Part shown: positions 1 to 8,201 of the stretch, one piece after another
How the letters are laid out: each line of letters opens with the position of its first letter
Position numbering within the stretch: the stretch's first letter is position 1
From: Azospirillum sp.
GTDB lineage: Bacteria; Pseudomonadota; Alphaproteobacteria; Azospirillales; Azospirillaceae
Assembly: GCA_027486405.1 (NCBI GenBank)
Contig: JAIXPD010000025.1
Coordinates: 1-64,000, forward strand
DNA: 64,000 bases
Reading direction: 5' to 3'
Position numbers and translations under genes: made by a program
The notes under the pieces: model-generated
Told to the model about the DNA's origin: nothing
Database searches by the model: none
The model's input: only the letters and a program-made list of their open reading frames with translations

Positions 1-95
1 AGCGCGATCGTGAGAACCTCCAGGAGGTCATGCCGCTTGGCATTCCCCGTGCGAGGGTCTGGTAATGCGGCAAACACTTTAGCGTACCACGACAT
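1..95 (-). CDS. ISAs1-family transposase, N-terminal fragment
   Basis: An open frame on the minus strand starts with ATG at 95 and runs off the window edge after 31 codons. It begins MSWYAKVFAALPDPR, and the following residues (G-N-A-K-R-H-D-L-L-E-V-L-T-I-A-L) match the N-terminal domain that precedes the DDE domain of ISAs1/H-repeat transposases (F..L.DPR....H.L.E.L.IA.). A strong ribosome binding site, GAGGAGGAG, lies a few bases upstream. The catalytic part is outside the window, so whether the gene is intact cannot be judged. It would catalyse transposition of the IS whose end is at 181-185. Confidence 0.8.
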   Translation of the reverse strand, partial: MSWYAKVFAALPDPRTGNAKRHDLLEVLTIA

Positions 96-185
96 CGGGG
101 GCTCCTCCTCTGACCGTCAGAGCCTCCCTACAGAATCCTTTTCAGAGCGACGCGCTACACTCTTTTCTCAAATGCGATTCCCCTG
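1..185 (-). mobile_element. ISAs1-family insertion sequence, one end
   Basis: The transposase start is followed outward by about 90 bases of untranslated sequence ending in CCCTG at 181-185. Read inward this end is CAGGGGAATCGCATTTGA. ISAs1-family elements have ends beginning CAGGG and make 8-10 bp target duplications, so 186-195 (GGGAATGGGG) would be the right-hand duplication. The other end is outside the window. The stretch 186-418 between this end and the next gene is GC-rich and shows no gene that I can support. Confidence 0.65.
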
Positions 186-418
186 GGGAATGGGGGCGTG
201 TCCGGCATGGCAGAGGCCGCGCGGCGTTCGGTCCCGCCCCCTTCGCGGATCGGGCGCGGGTTGGGCGCGGATTGGGTGTTGACGTTGCCCACCCCCCGGC
301 CCAACTCTAGGTTCCCGCATGGGGAAACCGCGCGGGTTCCGCCCCTGTGGCCCGGTCCTGGCGGTTTCCGCCTGGCCGACCGTTCGGATATCGGCTCAGA
401 CATCAAAGGCTTTGGCCC

Positions 419-643
419 ATGGATTCCGTGAAAGCCGCGTTGGAGCGCCTGAATCGCGCGGTGGATCGCTTGGAACACGCCGCCACCGGGCGCGAGGCGC
501 GGGCGAGCCGCCGCGAACAGGATTTGACCCAGGCGCTTGATACGGCGCGGGCCGAACGGGCCAGCGCGCAGGCCGCTGCGGACACGGTGTCGCAGCGGTT
601 GGAGGTGGCGATCGGCCGCCTGGAACAGGTGTTGGAGAATTGA
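419..643 (+). CDS. DUF4164-type small coiled-coil protein
   Basis: A 74-residue protein starting MDSVKAALERLNRAVDRLEHAA. It is almost entirely charged heptad-like helix, rich in Ala, Arg, Glu and Gln, with no membrane segment or signal peptide. Size, composition and position directly before zapA match the DUF4164 family seen beside zapA in alphaproteobacteria; the function is unknown, and a role with ZapA in the divisome is only inference from position. The start at 419 is preferred because upstream in-frame codons give arginine/proline-rich sequence unlike the helix. The stop is 4 bases before the zapA start. Confidence 0.6.
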   Translation: MDSVKAALERLNRAVDRLEHAATGREARASRREQDLTQALDTARAERASAQAAADTVSQRLEVAIGRLEQVLEN

Positions 644-647
644 TGCC

Positions 648-962
648 ATGGCCCAGGTCGATCTGGAGGTCAACGGACGCGCCTACCGCATGCTCTGCGA
701 AGACGGGCAGGAGGGGCGCTTGCGCGAGTTGGCGGCCTATGTCGATGGCCGCTTGCGCCACCTGACCGGCGGCGGGAAATCCGGTTCCGACGCCCAAATG
801 CTGCTGATGACCTGCCTGGTGATGGCCGACGAGCTGCAAGAGCTGCTGACCGGGCGCGGCGTGGTTCCGGTGTCGGTGGTGGAGCAGGCCGAGGTGGTCG
901 CCGGACTCGATCGTGTCACAAAACGCATCGAAGAGGTTGCTGTTCGGCTCGAGCGCGCCTAG
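648..962 (+). CDS. zapA: Cell division protein ZapA
   Basis: A 104-residue ZapA. It opens MAQVDLEVNGRAYRMLCEDG, the typical beta-strand start (V.V.I.GR.Y...C..G), followed by E..L..LA..VD.R and a long C-terminal helix with the M.A..L.DEL pattern. ZapA binds FtsZ in the cytoplasm and bundles protofilaments at the division ring. The ATG at 648 follows the upstream stop by 4 bases, so the two genes are probably co-transcribed. The order DUF4164-zapA-6S RNA-fau is a conserved arrangement, which supports the call. Confidence 0.85.
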   Translation: MAQVDLEVNGRAYRMLCEDGQEGRLRELAAYVDGRLRHLTGGGKSGSDAQMLLMTCLVMADELQELLTGRGVVPVSVVEQAEVVAGLDRVTKRIEEVAVRLERA

Positions 963-972
963 ATTGGGTGGT

Positions 973-1141
973 GGAAGGTCGCTGCCCGGTTCGACAGGTC
1001 GCATTCATCCCCAGGGCCGATAACCTTGATCCATTAGGGAACTGTCCCTGTCCAGGCCCTTGGCCTGGGTACACGGTGCCCACCTGCTCATGCAGGCCAT
1101 GGAGGATAGGCACATGATCATCGGCCAGGGTGGCCCCTTCC
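973..1141 (+). ncRNA. ssrS: 6S RNA (ssrS) candidate
   Basis: The 228-base gap between zapA and the 5-formyl-THF cyclo-ligase gene is where 6S RNA sits in many proteobacteria. The sequence can close into one long hairpin: GGAAGG at 973-978 pairs with CCTTCC at 1136-1141, and further paired blocks lie inside (for example CCAGGCCC/GGCCTGGG around 1052-1068). About 170 nt fits the family. A T-rich stretch follows at 1143-1170. 6S RNA mimics an open promoter and sequesters sigma-70 RNA polymerase in stationary phase. The ends are my estimate. Confidence 0.7.
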
Positions 1142-1190
1142 GCTTTCTCTCTTCCCACACCCCTTTTTTCCCCACCATCATGACACGCGC

Positions 1191-1838
1191 ATGAGCCAGC
1201 CGCAGGGCCGTGATGGCGAAGGCTCGCACCCGATGGGGGGCGACGCTCTGGGGACCGTTCCGCTGGACAAGACCACCGCCCGTGCGGCGGCCCGCGCGGT
1301 GCGCGACGCGCTGACCGATCCGACGCTGCGCGCCGATGCCGCGCGCGCGGTGCGCGACCGGGTGGCGGCCTTGGGAATTCCTGCGATCATTCAGGGCGGT
1401 TGTGTCGGCGGTTATTGGCCGTTGGGATCGGAACTCGACGTTCGGCCCGCCATGCTCCATCTTCATCAGGCCGGTTGCGCGCTGGCGTTGCCGGTGTCGG
1501 GTCCGCGCGGGACGGCGTTGACCTTCCGCGACTGGGACCCCGACGCGCCGATGGCGGCCGGGCGCTACGGCATTCAGGAGCCGGGGGCGGACCGCCCGAT
1601 GCTGCGGCCGTGCGCGCTGCTGGTTCCGTTGCTGGCCTTCGACCGGCGCGGCGGGCGGTTGGGCTATGGCGCGGGCTATTACGACCGCACGCTGGCCGCG
1701 CTGCGGGCGGGCGGGCCGGTGCTGGCGCTGGGCGTGGCCTTTGCCGCGCAGGAACGGGACGCGGTGCCGTGCGACGCGCACGACGAAGCGATGGATTGGA
1801 TTGTGACGGAGCGTGAGACGCTCCGCTTTGGCGGATAG
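1191..1838 (+). CDS. fau: 5-formyltetrahydrofolate cyclo-ligase
   Basis: A 215-residue protein of the YgfA/FAU family, which converts 5-formyl-THF to 5,10-methenyl-THF using ATP. The family signature near the C-terminus is clear: PLLAFDRRGGRLGYGAGYYD, with the GxGxGYYDR loop that binds the phosphates and folate. The centre (VGGYWPLGSELDVRP) matches the conserved substrate-binding segment. The coding region follows 6S RNA, as in many proteobacteria. The first ~20 residues are not typical of the family, and ATG 1232 (MGGDALGTVPLDKT) is a possible alternative start. The next gene begins 11 bases after the stop. Confidence 0.88.
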   Translation: MSQPQGRDGEGSHPMGGDALGTVPLDKTTARAAARAVRDALTDPTLRADAARAVRDRVAALGIPAIIQGGCVGGYWPLGSELDVRPAMLHLHQAGCALALPVSGPRGTALTFRDWDPDAPMAAGRYGIQEPGADRPMLRPCALLVPLLAFDRRGGRLGYGAGYYDRTLAALRAGGPVLALGVAFAAQERDAVPCDAHDEAMDWIVTERETLRFGG

Positions 1839-1849
1839 GCGGGTTTCAG

Positions 1850-2674
1850 ATGCGGATTTTGTTTTTCGGGGATGTGGTGGGCCGTGCGGGCCGGGATGCG
1901 GTGATCGCGCACATGCCGACGCTGCGCGACCGGCTCGACCCCGACCTGACCGTGGTCAACGGCGAAAACGCCGCCGGGGGCTATGGCGTCACCGTGAAGA
2001 TCGCCGAGGAGTTCTTCGCCGCCGGAATCGACGTGGTGACGTTGGGCAACCACACCTGGGACCAGAAGGATTTGGTCGGGACCATCGACCAGCAGCCCCG
2101 CATCGTCCGCCCGGTGAATTACCCGGAGGGCACGCCCGGACGCGGCTTCGTGCTGTTGCAGGCGCGCGGCGGGCGCAAGGTGCTGGTGGTCAACGCCCTG
2201 CTGCGCCTGTTCATGGAGCCGATGGACGATCCGTTCGTCGCCGTGGACCGGGTGTTGAAGGCGCACCGGCTGGGGGCGGGCGGGGTGGACGCCATCCTGA
2301 TCGACATCCATGGCGAGGCGACCAGCGAAAAGATGATCATGGGCCATTTCTGCGATGGCCGCGCCTCGTTGGTGGTGGGCACGCACAGCCATGTGCCGAC
2401 CGCCGACCACACCATCCTGCCCAAGGGAACGGCCTATCAGACCGATGCCGGCATGTGCGGCGATTACGACAGCGCCATCGGCATGAAGAAAGAGGTCGCC
2501 ATGGCCAAGATGGTGCGCAAGCTGCCGACCGAACGCCTGTCTCCGGCGGAAGGGGAGGGGACGGTTTGCGGCTGCTACGTCGAGACCGACGACCGCACCG
2601 GGCTGGCCCTGCGGATCGAGCCGGTGCGCATCGGCGGCCGTCTGAGCCAGTCGGTGCCGGAACGGCGGCAGTGA
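1850..2674 (+). CDS. YmdB-like metallophosphoesterase (TIGR00282)
   Basis: A 274-residue cytoplasmic phosphoesterase beginning MRILFFGDVVGRAGRDAV, the hallmark start of the TIGR00282/YmdB family. Metal-binding motifs are visible in order: FGDVVG, the NGENAAGGYG segment, LGNHTWDQK (GNH motif), IDIHGEATSEK and the VGTHSHVPTADH histidine cluster. Bacillus YmdB hydrolyses 2',3'-cAMP, and 2',3'-cyclic nucleotides are the likely substrates here. It follows fau by 11 bases and is probably in the same transcript. From 2675 to 2843 I see no gene; the stretch holds the likely promoter region of yebC. Confidence 0.85.
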   Translation: MRILFFGDVVGRAGRDAVIAHMPTLRDRLDPDLTVVNGENAAGGYGVTVKIAEEFFAAGIDVVTLGNHTWDQKDLVGTIDQQPRIVRPVNYPEGTPGRGFVLLQARGGRKVLVVNALLRLFMEPMDDPFVAVDRVLKAHRLGAGGVDAILIDIHGEATSEKMIMGHFCDGRASLVVGTHSHVPTADHTILPKGTAYQTDAGMCGDYDSAIGMKKEVAMAKMVRKLPTERLSPAEGEGTVCGCYVETDDRTGLALRIEPVRIGGRLSQSVPERRQ

Positions 2675-2843
2675 CGGAATCCGGGCTGCGGTGATCTCTG
2701 CCGCACTCTCGCCATATTGACTTTCTAATCGGGTGGGTGTCGTCTGCCGCGCCGAAAGCGTGCGGTGGCGTGGCAGACCTGTTACATGTGTCCTGCGCCG
2801 ATCCACCTGATTAACCCGTTTTTGTTCGAGGCTCGTTCGACCC

Positions 2844-3596
2844 ATGGCCGGTCATTCCCAGTTTAAGAACATCATGCACCGCAAGGGCGCGCAGGACGCC
2901 AAGCGGTCCAAGATTTTCAACAAGCTCGCCCGCGAAATCACCGTGGCCGCGAAATCCGGCCTGCCCGATCCGGCGGCCAACCCGCGCCTGCGCGCCGCCA
3001 TTCTGGCGGGCCGCGCGCAAAACATGCCGCGCGACCGCATCGACCGCGCCATCAAGCAGGGCACGCCCGGCGGCGGCGACGACGCCAACTATGAAGAGGT
3101 CCGGTACGAGGGCTACGGCCCCGGCGGCACCGCCCTGATCGTCGAGGCGCTGACCGACAACCGCAACCGCACCGCCTCGGAAGTCCGCTCCGCCTTCACC
3201 AAGCATGGCGGCAGCCTGGGCGAGACCAACTCGGTCAGCTTCATGTTTAACCGGGTCGGCGCGATCCTCTACCCCGTCGCCGCCGCGACCGCCGACGCCA
3301 TGTTCGAAGCCGCGCTGGACGCCGGGGTCGACAACGTCGAGTCCGACGAGAACGGCCATCAGGTGACGAGCACGGTCGAGAATTTCGGCTCGGTGCGCGA
3401 CGCGCTGGAAGCCAAGTTCGGCGCGCCGGAAAGCGCCCGCCTGACCTGGATCCCGCTGAACACCGTCGCCCCCGGCGAAGACGCGGCGGCGAGCCTGTTG
3501 AAGCTGATCGACGTGCTGGAAGACAACGACGACGTTCAGGTGGTCGAAGGCAACTTCGACATCTCCGACGAACTGATGCAGAAGCTCACCGCCTGA
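2844..3596 (+). CDS. yebC: YebC/PmpR family regulatory protein
   Basis: A 250-residue YebC/PmpR (TACO1) protein. It opens [22 protein letters not shown], close to the classic MAGHSKWANI.HRK..QDAKR start, and continues [17 protein letters not shown]. The YEGYGPGG and [10 protein letters not shown] motifs of the second domain are present. The family includes DNA-binding transcriptional regulators and factors that ease ribosome stalling, so the exact role is not fixed by sequence. Length is normal. It lies immediately upstream of ruvCAB, a classic yebC-ruvC arrangement, and the gap of about 95 bases allows one operon. Confidence 0.93.
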   Translation: MAGHSQFKNIMHRKGAQDAKRSKIFNKLAREITVAAKSGLPDPAANPRLRAAILAGRAQNMPRDRIDRAIKQGTPGGGDDANYEEVRYEGYGPGGTALIVEALTDNRNRTASEVRSAFTKHGGSLGETNSVSFMFNRVGAILYPVAAATADAMFEAALDAGVDNVESDENGHQVTSTVENFGSVRDALEAKFGAPESARLTWIPLNTVAPGEDAAASLLKLIDVLEDNDDVQVVEGNFDISDELMQKLTA

Positions 3597-3690
3597 TCGG
3601 ACGGGGGCTGCACGGGCAAGGTTGGAGCGAGCGGGGGATCGTGGTGTGTTTGCGCAGGCCGGACGACACGGAACGGCACCGCCCAAGGCG

Positions 3691-4731
3691 GTGCGGCTGC
3701 TGGGCATCGACCCCGGCCTGCGCCACACCGGGTGGGGCGTCATCGATGTGGTCGGCAACCGCCTGATCCACGTCGCCGATGGGGCCGTCCATTCCGACGC
3801 CGGTTGCTCGCTGGCCGAACGTCTGGTCCAGTTGCACGACGCCCTGTCGGCGGTGCTGGACGACCATCGCCCCGACGAGGCGGCGGTGGAGGAAACCTTT
3901 GTCAACGCCAACGCCGCCTCGACCCTGAAGTTGGGGCAGGCGCGCGCGGTGGCCCTGCTGGTCCCGGCGTTGGCCGGGCTGGCGGTGGCCGAATACGCCA
4001 ACAACATGGTGAAAAAGGCGGTCGTCGGCCAGGGCCGCGCCGACAAGGCGCAGGTGCAGGCGATGATCCGCCTGCTGCTGCCCGGCTGCACCATCAGCAC
4101 CCCCGACGCCGCCGACGCCCTTGCCGTCGCCATCTGCCACGCCCACCACCGCGCCAGTTGGTCCACATGGCGACGCCCCGCCGCGTCCCTCTCCCCCCCG
4201 GGGAGAGGGGGGGGACCCGCCGCAGGCGGGGAGGGTGAGGGGGCTGCGTCGCGGCTTCGGTCCGAGCTTCTCGCCGCCCCCCCCTCACCCCGACCCTCTC
4301 CCCGGGGGGGAGAGGGGGGTGGTCCGGTTGCGGCGGCCAAGGCCAAGCCTGATGAGCTGTTGACCGAACGCGCGCGCGCGCTGCGGCAATCCTCGACCGA
4401 TGTTGAAAAGATGGTCTGGCAGAAGCTGCGCAACGCCCAGCTTGGCACGAAATTCCGCCGACAGGAGCCGATCCTTGGCTATGTGGCGGATTTCGTCTCG
4501 CACGATCACCGTCTGATCGTCGAACTCGATGGCGGGCAGCACGCCGAGCAAACCGCCGCCCACGACGAACATCGGACCAAACTGCTGGAACAGGCGGGGT
4601 TCCGGGTCCTACGCTTTTGGAACACCGACGTGATCGCGAATCTCGACGGCGTTCTGGAAACCATCCGCGCCCGTCTGGACGAAACGCCGACGCTCCGCCA
4701 TCAACCATCCGGTCGGGAAACGCTTCTATGA
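3691..4731 (+). CDS. ruvC: RuvC resolvase fused to DUF559 nuclease-like domain
   Basis: A 346-residue protein if GTG 3691 is the start, giving [18 protein letters not shown] as in RuvC; GTG 3646 is an in-frame alternative with a better ribosome binding site (GGGGGA). Residues 1 to about 160 are a complete RuvC: LGIDPG, VEETFVN and [16 protein letters not shown] supply the four acidic residues that cut Holliday junctions. RuvC normally ends here (about 170 residues). The frame instead continues through about 45 Pro/Gly-rich residues encoded by the inverted repeat at 4187-4319 into about 120 residues of a DUF559 (Vsr-like restriction fold) domain: [23 protein letters not shown] and [12 protein letters not shown]. 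The stop overlaps ruvA by 4 bases. Whether the long form is stable is unknown. Confidence 0.85.
   Translation: MRLLGIDPGLRHTGWGVIDVVGNRLIHVADGAVHSDAGCSLAERLVQLHDALSAVLDDHRPDEAAVEETFVNANAASTLKLGQARAVALLVPALAGLAVAEYANNMVKKAVVGQGRADKAQVQAMIRLLLPGCTISTPDAADALAVAICHAHHRASWSTWRRPAASLSPPGRGGGPAAGGEGEGAASRLRSELLAAPPSPRPSPRGGEGGGPVAAAKAKPDELLTERARALRQSSTDVEKMVWQKLRNAQLGTKFRRQEPILGYVADFVSHDHRLIVELDGGQHAEQTAAHDEHRTKLLEQAGFRVLRFWNTDVIANLDGVLETIRARLDETPTLRHQPSGRETLL
4187..4319. repeat. 133-bp inverted repeat inside the ruvC frame
   Basis: Two near-palindromes of the type CCCTCTCCCC..GGGGAGAGGG lie at 4187-4210 and 4294-4319. Between them are facing blocks GAGGGTGAGGGGG (4231-4243) and CCCCCCTCACCCC (about 4278-4290), so the whole stretch can fold into one long structure. 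It separates the RuvC part from the DUF559 part and is translated in frame. Repeats of this general composition are scattered in many GC-rich proteobacterial genomes, and I recall them next to DUF559 genes. Confidence 0.8.
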
Positions 4732-5363
4732 TCGCCAAACTCACCGGAATCGTCGATTCCACCGGAACCGACTGGCTCATCCTCGACGTCAACGGGGTTG
4801 GCTATCTGCTGTCCTGTTCCAACCGCACGCTGTCGCGGATGGCGGTGGGGGAGCGGGTCTCGCTGGTGGTGGAAACCTTTGTGCGGGAGGAACGGATCGT
4901 CCTGCACGGCTTTGGCGACGCGGGCGAACGGGATTGGTTCAAGCTGTTGACCACCATCCAGGGGGTGGGCGCGCGGTTGGCGCTGTCGATCCTGGGGGTG
5001 CTCGATCCCGATCAATTGACCCGCGCCATCGCCGCACAGGACAAGACGGCGCTGATCCGCGCCGACGGCGTCGGGCCGAAGGTGGCGGCGCGCATCCTGA
5101 ACGAGTTGAAGGACAAGGTCGGTCATCTGTCGCTGGGACCGGCGGCGGCCACCGCTCCGGCCACGGCGGCCAAGGGGGCGGCTCCGGCGCTGGCGTCGTC
5201 GGCGGCCAACACGGCGCTGGCCGACGCGGTGTCGGCCCTGGTCAATCTTGGCTATGGCCGGTCGGAAGCCTTTGGCGCGGTGGTCGCCGCCGGGCGGGCG
5301 TTGGGCGATGAGGCCAGCGTTTCCGACCTGATTCGCCAGGGCTTGAAGGAACTCAGCCAATGA
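4728..5363 (+). CDS. ruvA: Holliday junction branch migration protein RuvA
   Basis: A 211-residue RuvA beginning [20 protein letters not shown]. The N-terminal OB-fold carries GVGYLL, followed by the paired helix-hairpin-helix segments [14 protein letters not shown] and [18 protein letters not shown] that bind DNA, then an Ala/Pro-rich linker and the RuvB-binding domain III ([16 protein letters not shown]). RuvA tetramers clamp the four-way junction and load RuvB. ATG 4728 overlaps the ruvC stop (ATGA), and the ruvA stop overlaps the ruvB start in the same way, so the three genes are translationally coupled. Confidence 0.96.
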   Translation: MIAKLTGIVDSTGTDWLILDVNGVGYLLSCSNRTLSRMAVGERVSLVVETFVREERIVLHGFGDAGERDWFKLLTTIQGVGARLALSILGVLDPDQLTRAIAAQDKTALIRADGVGPKVAARILNELKDKVGHLSLGPAAATAPATAAKGAAPALASSAANTALADAVSALVNLGYGRSEAFGAVVAAGRALGDEASVSDLIRQGLKELSQ

Positions 5364-6433
5364 GCGGCGCACAGCCCGGCGGGCCGGATCGTCTGGTGGG
5401 GACGGGGCCGACCAGCGGCGACGGGGCCGACGCCTCCATCCGTCCGCTGACGCTTGCCGAGTTCATCGGCCAGAAGCAGGCGCGCGAGAACCTGTCCATC
5501 TTCATCCAGGCCGCCCGCGCGCGTGGCGAGGCGCTGGACCATGTGCTGCTGTTCGGCCCGCCGGGGTTGGGCAAGACCACGCTGGCGCAGATCGTCGCGC
5601 GCGAGTTGGGGGTGGGGTTCCGCGCCACCTCCGGCCCGGTCATCGCGCGGGCGGGCGATCTGGCGGCGCTGCTGACCAACCTTCAACCCCACGATGTTTT
5701 GTTCATCGACGAGATTCACCGCCTTAATCCTGCCGTGGAGGAGGTGTTGTATCCCGCCATGGAGGATTTCCAACTCGATCTCATCATCGGCGAAGGGCCA
5801 TCGGCGCGGTCGATCCGCATCGATCTGCCGCCTTTCACGCTGGTTGGTGCCACGACGCGCAGCGGCCTCATCACCCGGCCCTTGCGCGAGCGTTTCGGGA
5901 TTCCGGTGCGGTTGCAATTCTACGAGCCGGAGGAATTGGAACTGATCGTGCGCCGCGCCGCCGGGGTGCTGAACATGGCGATCACGCCGGAGGGTGCGCG
6001 GGAAATCGCCAACCGGTCGCGCGGAACGCCGCGCGTGTCGGGGCGTCTGCTGCGCCGGGTGCGCGACATCGCCGCCGTCGCCGGAGTCCCGGAGGTGGAC
6101 CGCCGGGTGGCCGACGCCGCCCTGACCCGGCTGGAGGTCGACCGCCGGGGCCTGGACAGCATGGATCACCGTTATCTCGGCCTGATCGCCGGGAATTACG
6201 GCGGCGGCCCGGTGGGCGTGGACACGTTGGGTGCGGCGCTGGGCGAACAGCGCGACGTGCTGGAGGAGGTGGTCGAACCCTATCTGATCCAGCAGGGCTT
6301 TTTGCAGCGCACGCCGCGCGGGCGGATGCTGACCGACCAGGGATTCCGCTACCTCGGCCTGACGCCGCCCAACGCGGCGGTGCGCCAACTCGACCTGCTC
6401 GACCGTGTGGGCGGGGAGGACGCTGATGAGTGA
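5360..6433 (+). CDS. ruvB: Holliday junction DNA helicase RuvB
   Basis: A 357-residue AAA+ motor of the RuvAB complex. [18 protein letters not shown] opens the conserved domain, Walker A is [13 protein letters not shown], Walker B is [15 protein letters not shown], sensor 1 is LVGATTRSG, and the winged-helix C-terminus contains DHRYLGLI...[10 protein letters not shown] and IEPYLIQ-like [18 protein letters not shown]. Hexamers pump DNA through RuvA to drive branch migration before RuvC cleavage. The start overlaps ruvA by 4 bases and the end overlaps ybgC by 8 bases. Length is normal for the family. Confidence 0.97.
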   Translation: MSGAQPGGPDRLVGTGPTSGDGADASIRPLTLAEFIGQKQARENLSIFIQAARARGEALDHVLLFGPPGLGKTTLAQIVARELGVGFRATSGPVIARAGDLAALLTNLQPHDVLFIDEIHRLNPAVEEVLYPAMEDFQLDLIIGEGPSARSIRIDLPPFTLVGATTRSGLITRPLRERFGIPVRLQFYEPEELELIVRRAAGVLNMAITPEGAREIANRSRGTPRVSGRLLRRVRDIAAVAGVPEVDRRVADAALTRLEVDRRGLDSMDHRYLGLIAGNYGGGPVGVDTLGAALGEQRDVLEEVVEPYLIQQGFLQRTPRGRMLTDQGFRYLGLTPPNAAVRQLDLLDRVGGEDADE

Positions 6434-6962
6434 CGCAGTGCCCGCCGCGCCGTCGCTGTCGGGCTGGTTCGCCCCGGACGGGACGCACCGTTTTCCCGTG
6501 CGCGTCTATTACGAGGACACCGACGCGGGCGGCATCGTCTATCACGCCAACTACCTGCGCTTCGCCGAGCGGGCGCGGTCGGAGATGCTGAGTTTGCTGG
6601 GATTCCGGCAAACCGCGATGGCGGCGGGCGACGCCGACACGCCGGGTGTGTCATTTGCGGTACGGCGGACGACGATTGACTTCGCCGCCCCGGCCCGGCT
6701 TGAGGATACGCTTGAAGTGGAAACCCGGATCGCCGATATCGGCGGGGCATCCTTCGCAGTTGCACAATCGATCCGCCGGAACGAGCGCCTGCTTGTCCGG
6801 GCGGAGTTGCAATTGGTAACGATCAACGCCGCCGGGCGGGCCGTGCGCCTGCCGGGCGCGGTGCGCGCGGCGATCGAACGGCTGCGACGGACGCAACACG
6901 ACAGCCTTGACACCGTTCAACCCGGCCCGGATGGGGCCAACACCCAGCAATCACGAGACTGA
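6426..6962 (+). CDS. ybgC: Tol-Pal associated acyl-CoA thioesterase YbgC
   Basis: A 178-residue hotdog-fold thioesterase. The family motif [21 protein letters not shown] is present, with the catalytic Asp in DTDAGG and the downstream ERARSEML helix. YbgC enzymes hydrolyse short- or acyl-chain CoA/ACP thioesters at the inner membrane and are encoded with tol-pal in most proteobacteria. ATG 6426 lies inside the ruvB end (8-base overlap); the region before the fold ([19 protein letters not shown]) is a short extension common in alphaproteobacteria. The tolQ start is 5 bases after the stop. Confidence 0.9.
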   Translation: MSDAVPAAPSLSGWFAPDGTHRFPVRVYYEDTDAGGIVYHANYLRFAERARSEMLSLLGFRQTAMAAGDADTPGVSFAVRRTTIDFAAPARLEDTLEVETRIADIGGASFAVAQSIRRNERLLVRAELQLVTINAAGRAVRLPGAVRAAIERLRRTQHDSLDTVQPGPDGANTQQSRD

Positions 6963-6967
6963 CCGCG

Positions 6968-7702
6968 ATGGATGCTCTGCAAACCGCCCAGATGGTTGGC
7001 ACCGCTGCCGCCACCAAGGCCCCCGAGATCACGATCCTCGGCCTGTTCTGGCAGGCCGATGCGGTCGTCAAGATCGTCATGCTGATGCTTGTCGTCGCCT
7101 CGGTCTGGTGCTGGGCGATCATCATCGAAAAGCTGATGCGCATCCGTCGCCTGAACGCCCAGGCCGACGCGTTCGAGGAAAGCTTCTGGTCGGGCGGCTC
7201 GCTCGACACGCTCTATGACCGCATCGGCCAGAACCCCACCGATCCGATGTCGGCGACCTTCTCCGCCGGGATGCGCGAATGGCGGTTGGCCGCCGACCGT
7301 GGCCTGTCGGGGCCGATGAAAGGTTCGCTGCAACAGCGGGTGGACCGCGTCATGGCGGTGACGATCGGGCGCGAGATGGCGCGGGCCGAACGTTACATGA
7401 CCTTCCTGGCTTCGGTCGGTTCGACCGCCCCCTTCATCGGCCTGTTCGGCACGGTGTGGGGCATCATGAACTCCTTCACCTCCATCGCCGGGTCGGGCAA
7501 CACCAGCCTCGCCGTGGTGGCGCCGGGCATCGCCGAGGCGCTGTTCGCCACCGCCATGGGCCTGCTCGCCGCCATTCCCGCCGTGCTGTCCTACAACAAA
7601 TTCTCCACCGATCTCGGCCGCTACGCCGACCGTCTGGAAACCTTCTCGGGCGAGTTTGCGGCGATCCTGTCCCGCCATCTCGAGGAGCGGGGAGCCGCCT
7701 GA
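6968..7702 (+). CDS. tolQ: Tol-Pal system proton channel subunit TolQ
   Basis: A 244-residue inner-membrane protein of the MotA/TolQ/ExbB family. Three membrane segments are visible: about 30-50 (VKIVMLMLVVASVWCWAIIIE), about 138-160 (LASVGSTAPFIGLFGTVWGIM, with the conserved GLFGTVWGIM) and about 172-200 (APGIAEALFATAMGLLAAIPA). TolQ with TolR uses the proton gradient to energise TolA and drive outer-membrane invagination at division. The first ~25 residues are Ala/Thr-rich and family-variable. The tolR start follows after 3 bases. Confidence 0.95.
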   Translation: MDALQTAQMVGTAAATKAPEITILGLFWQADAVVKIVMLMLVVASVWCWAIIIEKLMRIRRLNAQADAFEESFWSGGSLDTLYDRIGQNPTDPMSATFSAGMREWRLAADRGLSGPMKGSLQQRVDRVMAVTIGREMARAERYMTFLASVGSTAPFIGLFGTVWGIMNSFTSIAGSGNTSLAVVAPGIAEALFATAMGLLAAIPAVLSYNKFSTDLGRYADRLETFSGEFAAILSRHLEERGAA

Positions 7703-7705
7703 ACC

Positions 7706-8185
7706 ATGGCCGCACAACTCGCAGGCAAATCCCACGGGCGCGGCAAGCGCCGGGGCTATCGCGCGATGGCCGACATCAACATGACGCCCTTCATCGACGT
7801 CATGCTGGTGCTGCTGATCGTCTTCATGGTCGCCGCCCCGATGCTGACGGTCGGCGTGCCGGTCGATCTGCCCAAGACCAACGCCGCGCCGCTGGAGCAG
7901 CAAAAGGATCCGCTGTTCGTCACCGTGCAGCCCGATGGCCGGATCTTCGTGCAGGAAACCGTGGTCGAGCTGACCAACATGGTCCCGCTGCTGATCGCCG
8001 TGACCAACAACAACCCCGAAGCCCGCATCCTGGTGCGCGGCGATCGGACCATCGCCTATGGCAAGATGCTGGAGGTGATGGGGACCATGAGTGCGGCCGG
8101 ATTCAAGAAGGTCGGTCTCGTCGCCGAGATGCCGAACGGTCCCGCCGCGCCGTCGGCGCGCGTCGGCGCGACCCCGGTGCGTTGA
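7706..8185 (+). CDS. tolR: Tol-Pal system protein TolR
   Basis: A 159-residue ExbD/TolR protein with a short basic cytoplasmic N-terminus (GKSHGRGKRRGYRAMADINMTP) and a single membrane segment, FIDVMLVLLIVFMVAAPML. That segment carries the conserved Asp (F-I-D-V) that takes part in proton flow through the TolQ channel. The periplasmic part follows (VDLPKTNAAPLEQQKDPL; DRTIAYGKMLEVMGTMSAAGFKKVGLV). It lies between tolQ and tolA with gaps of 3 and 16 bases, consistent with one operon. Confidence 0.95.
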   Translation: MAAQLAGKSHGRGKRRGYRAMADINMTPFIDVMLVLLIVFMVAAPMLTVGVPVDLPKTNAAPLEQQKDPLFVTVQPDGRIFVQETVVELTNMVPLLIAVTNNNPEARILVRGDRTIAYGKMLEVMGTMSAAGFKKVGLVAEMPNGPAAPSARVGATPVR

Positions 8186-8201
8186 GACGGGCGGATTTTC
8201 C

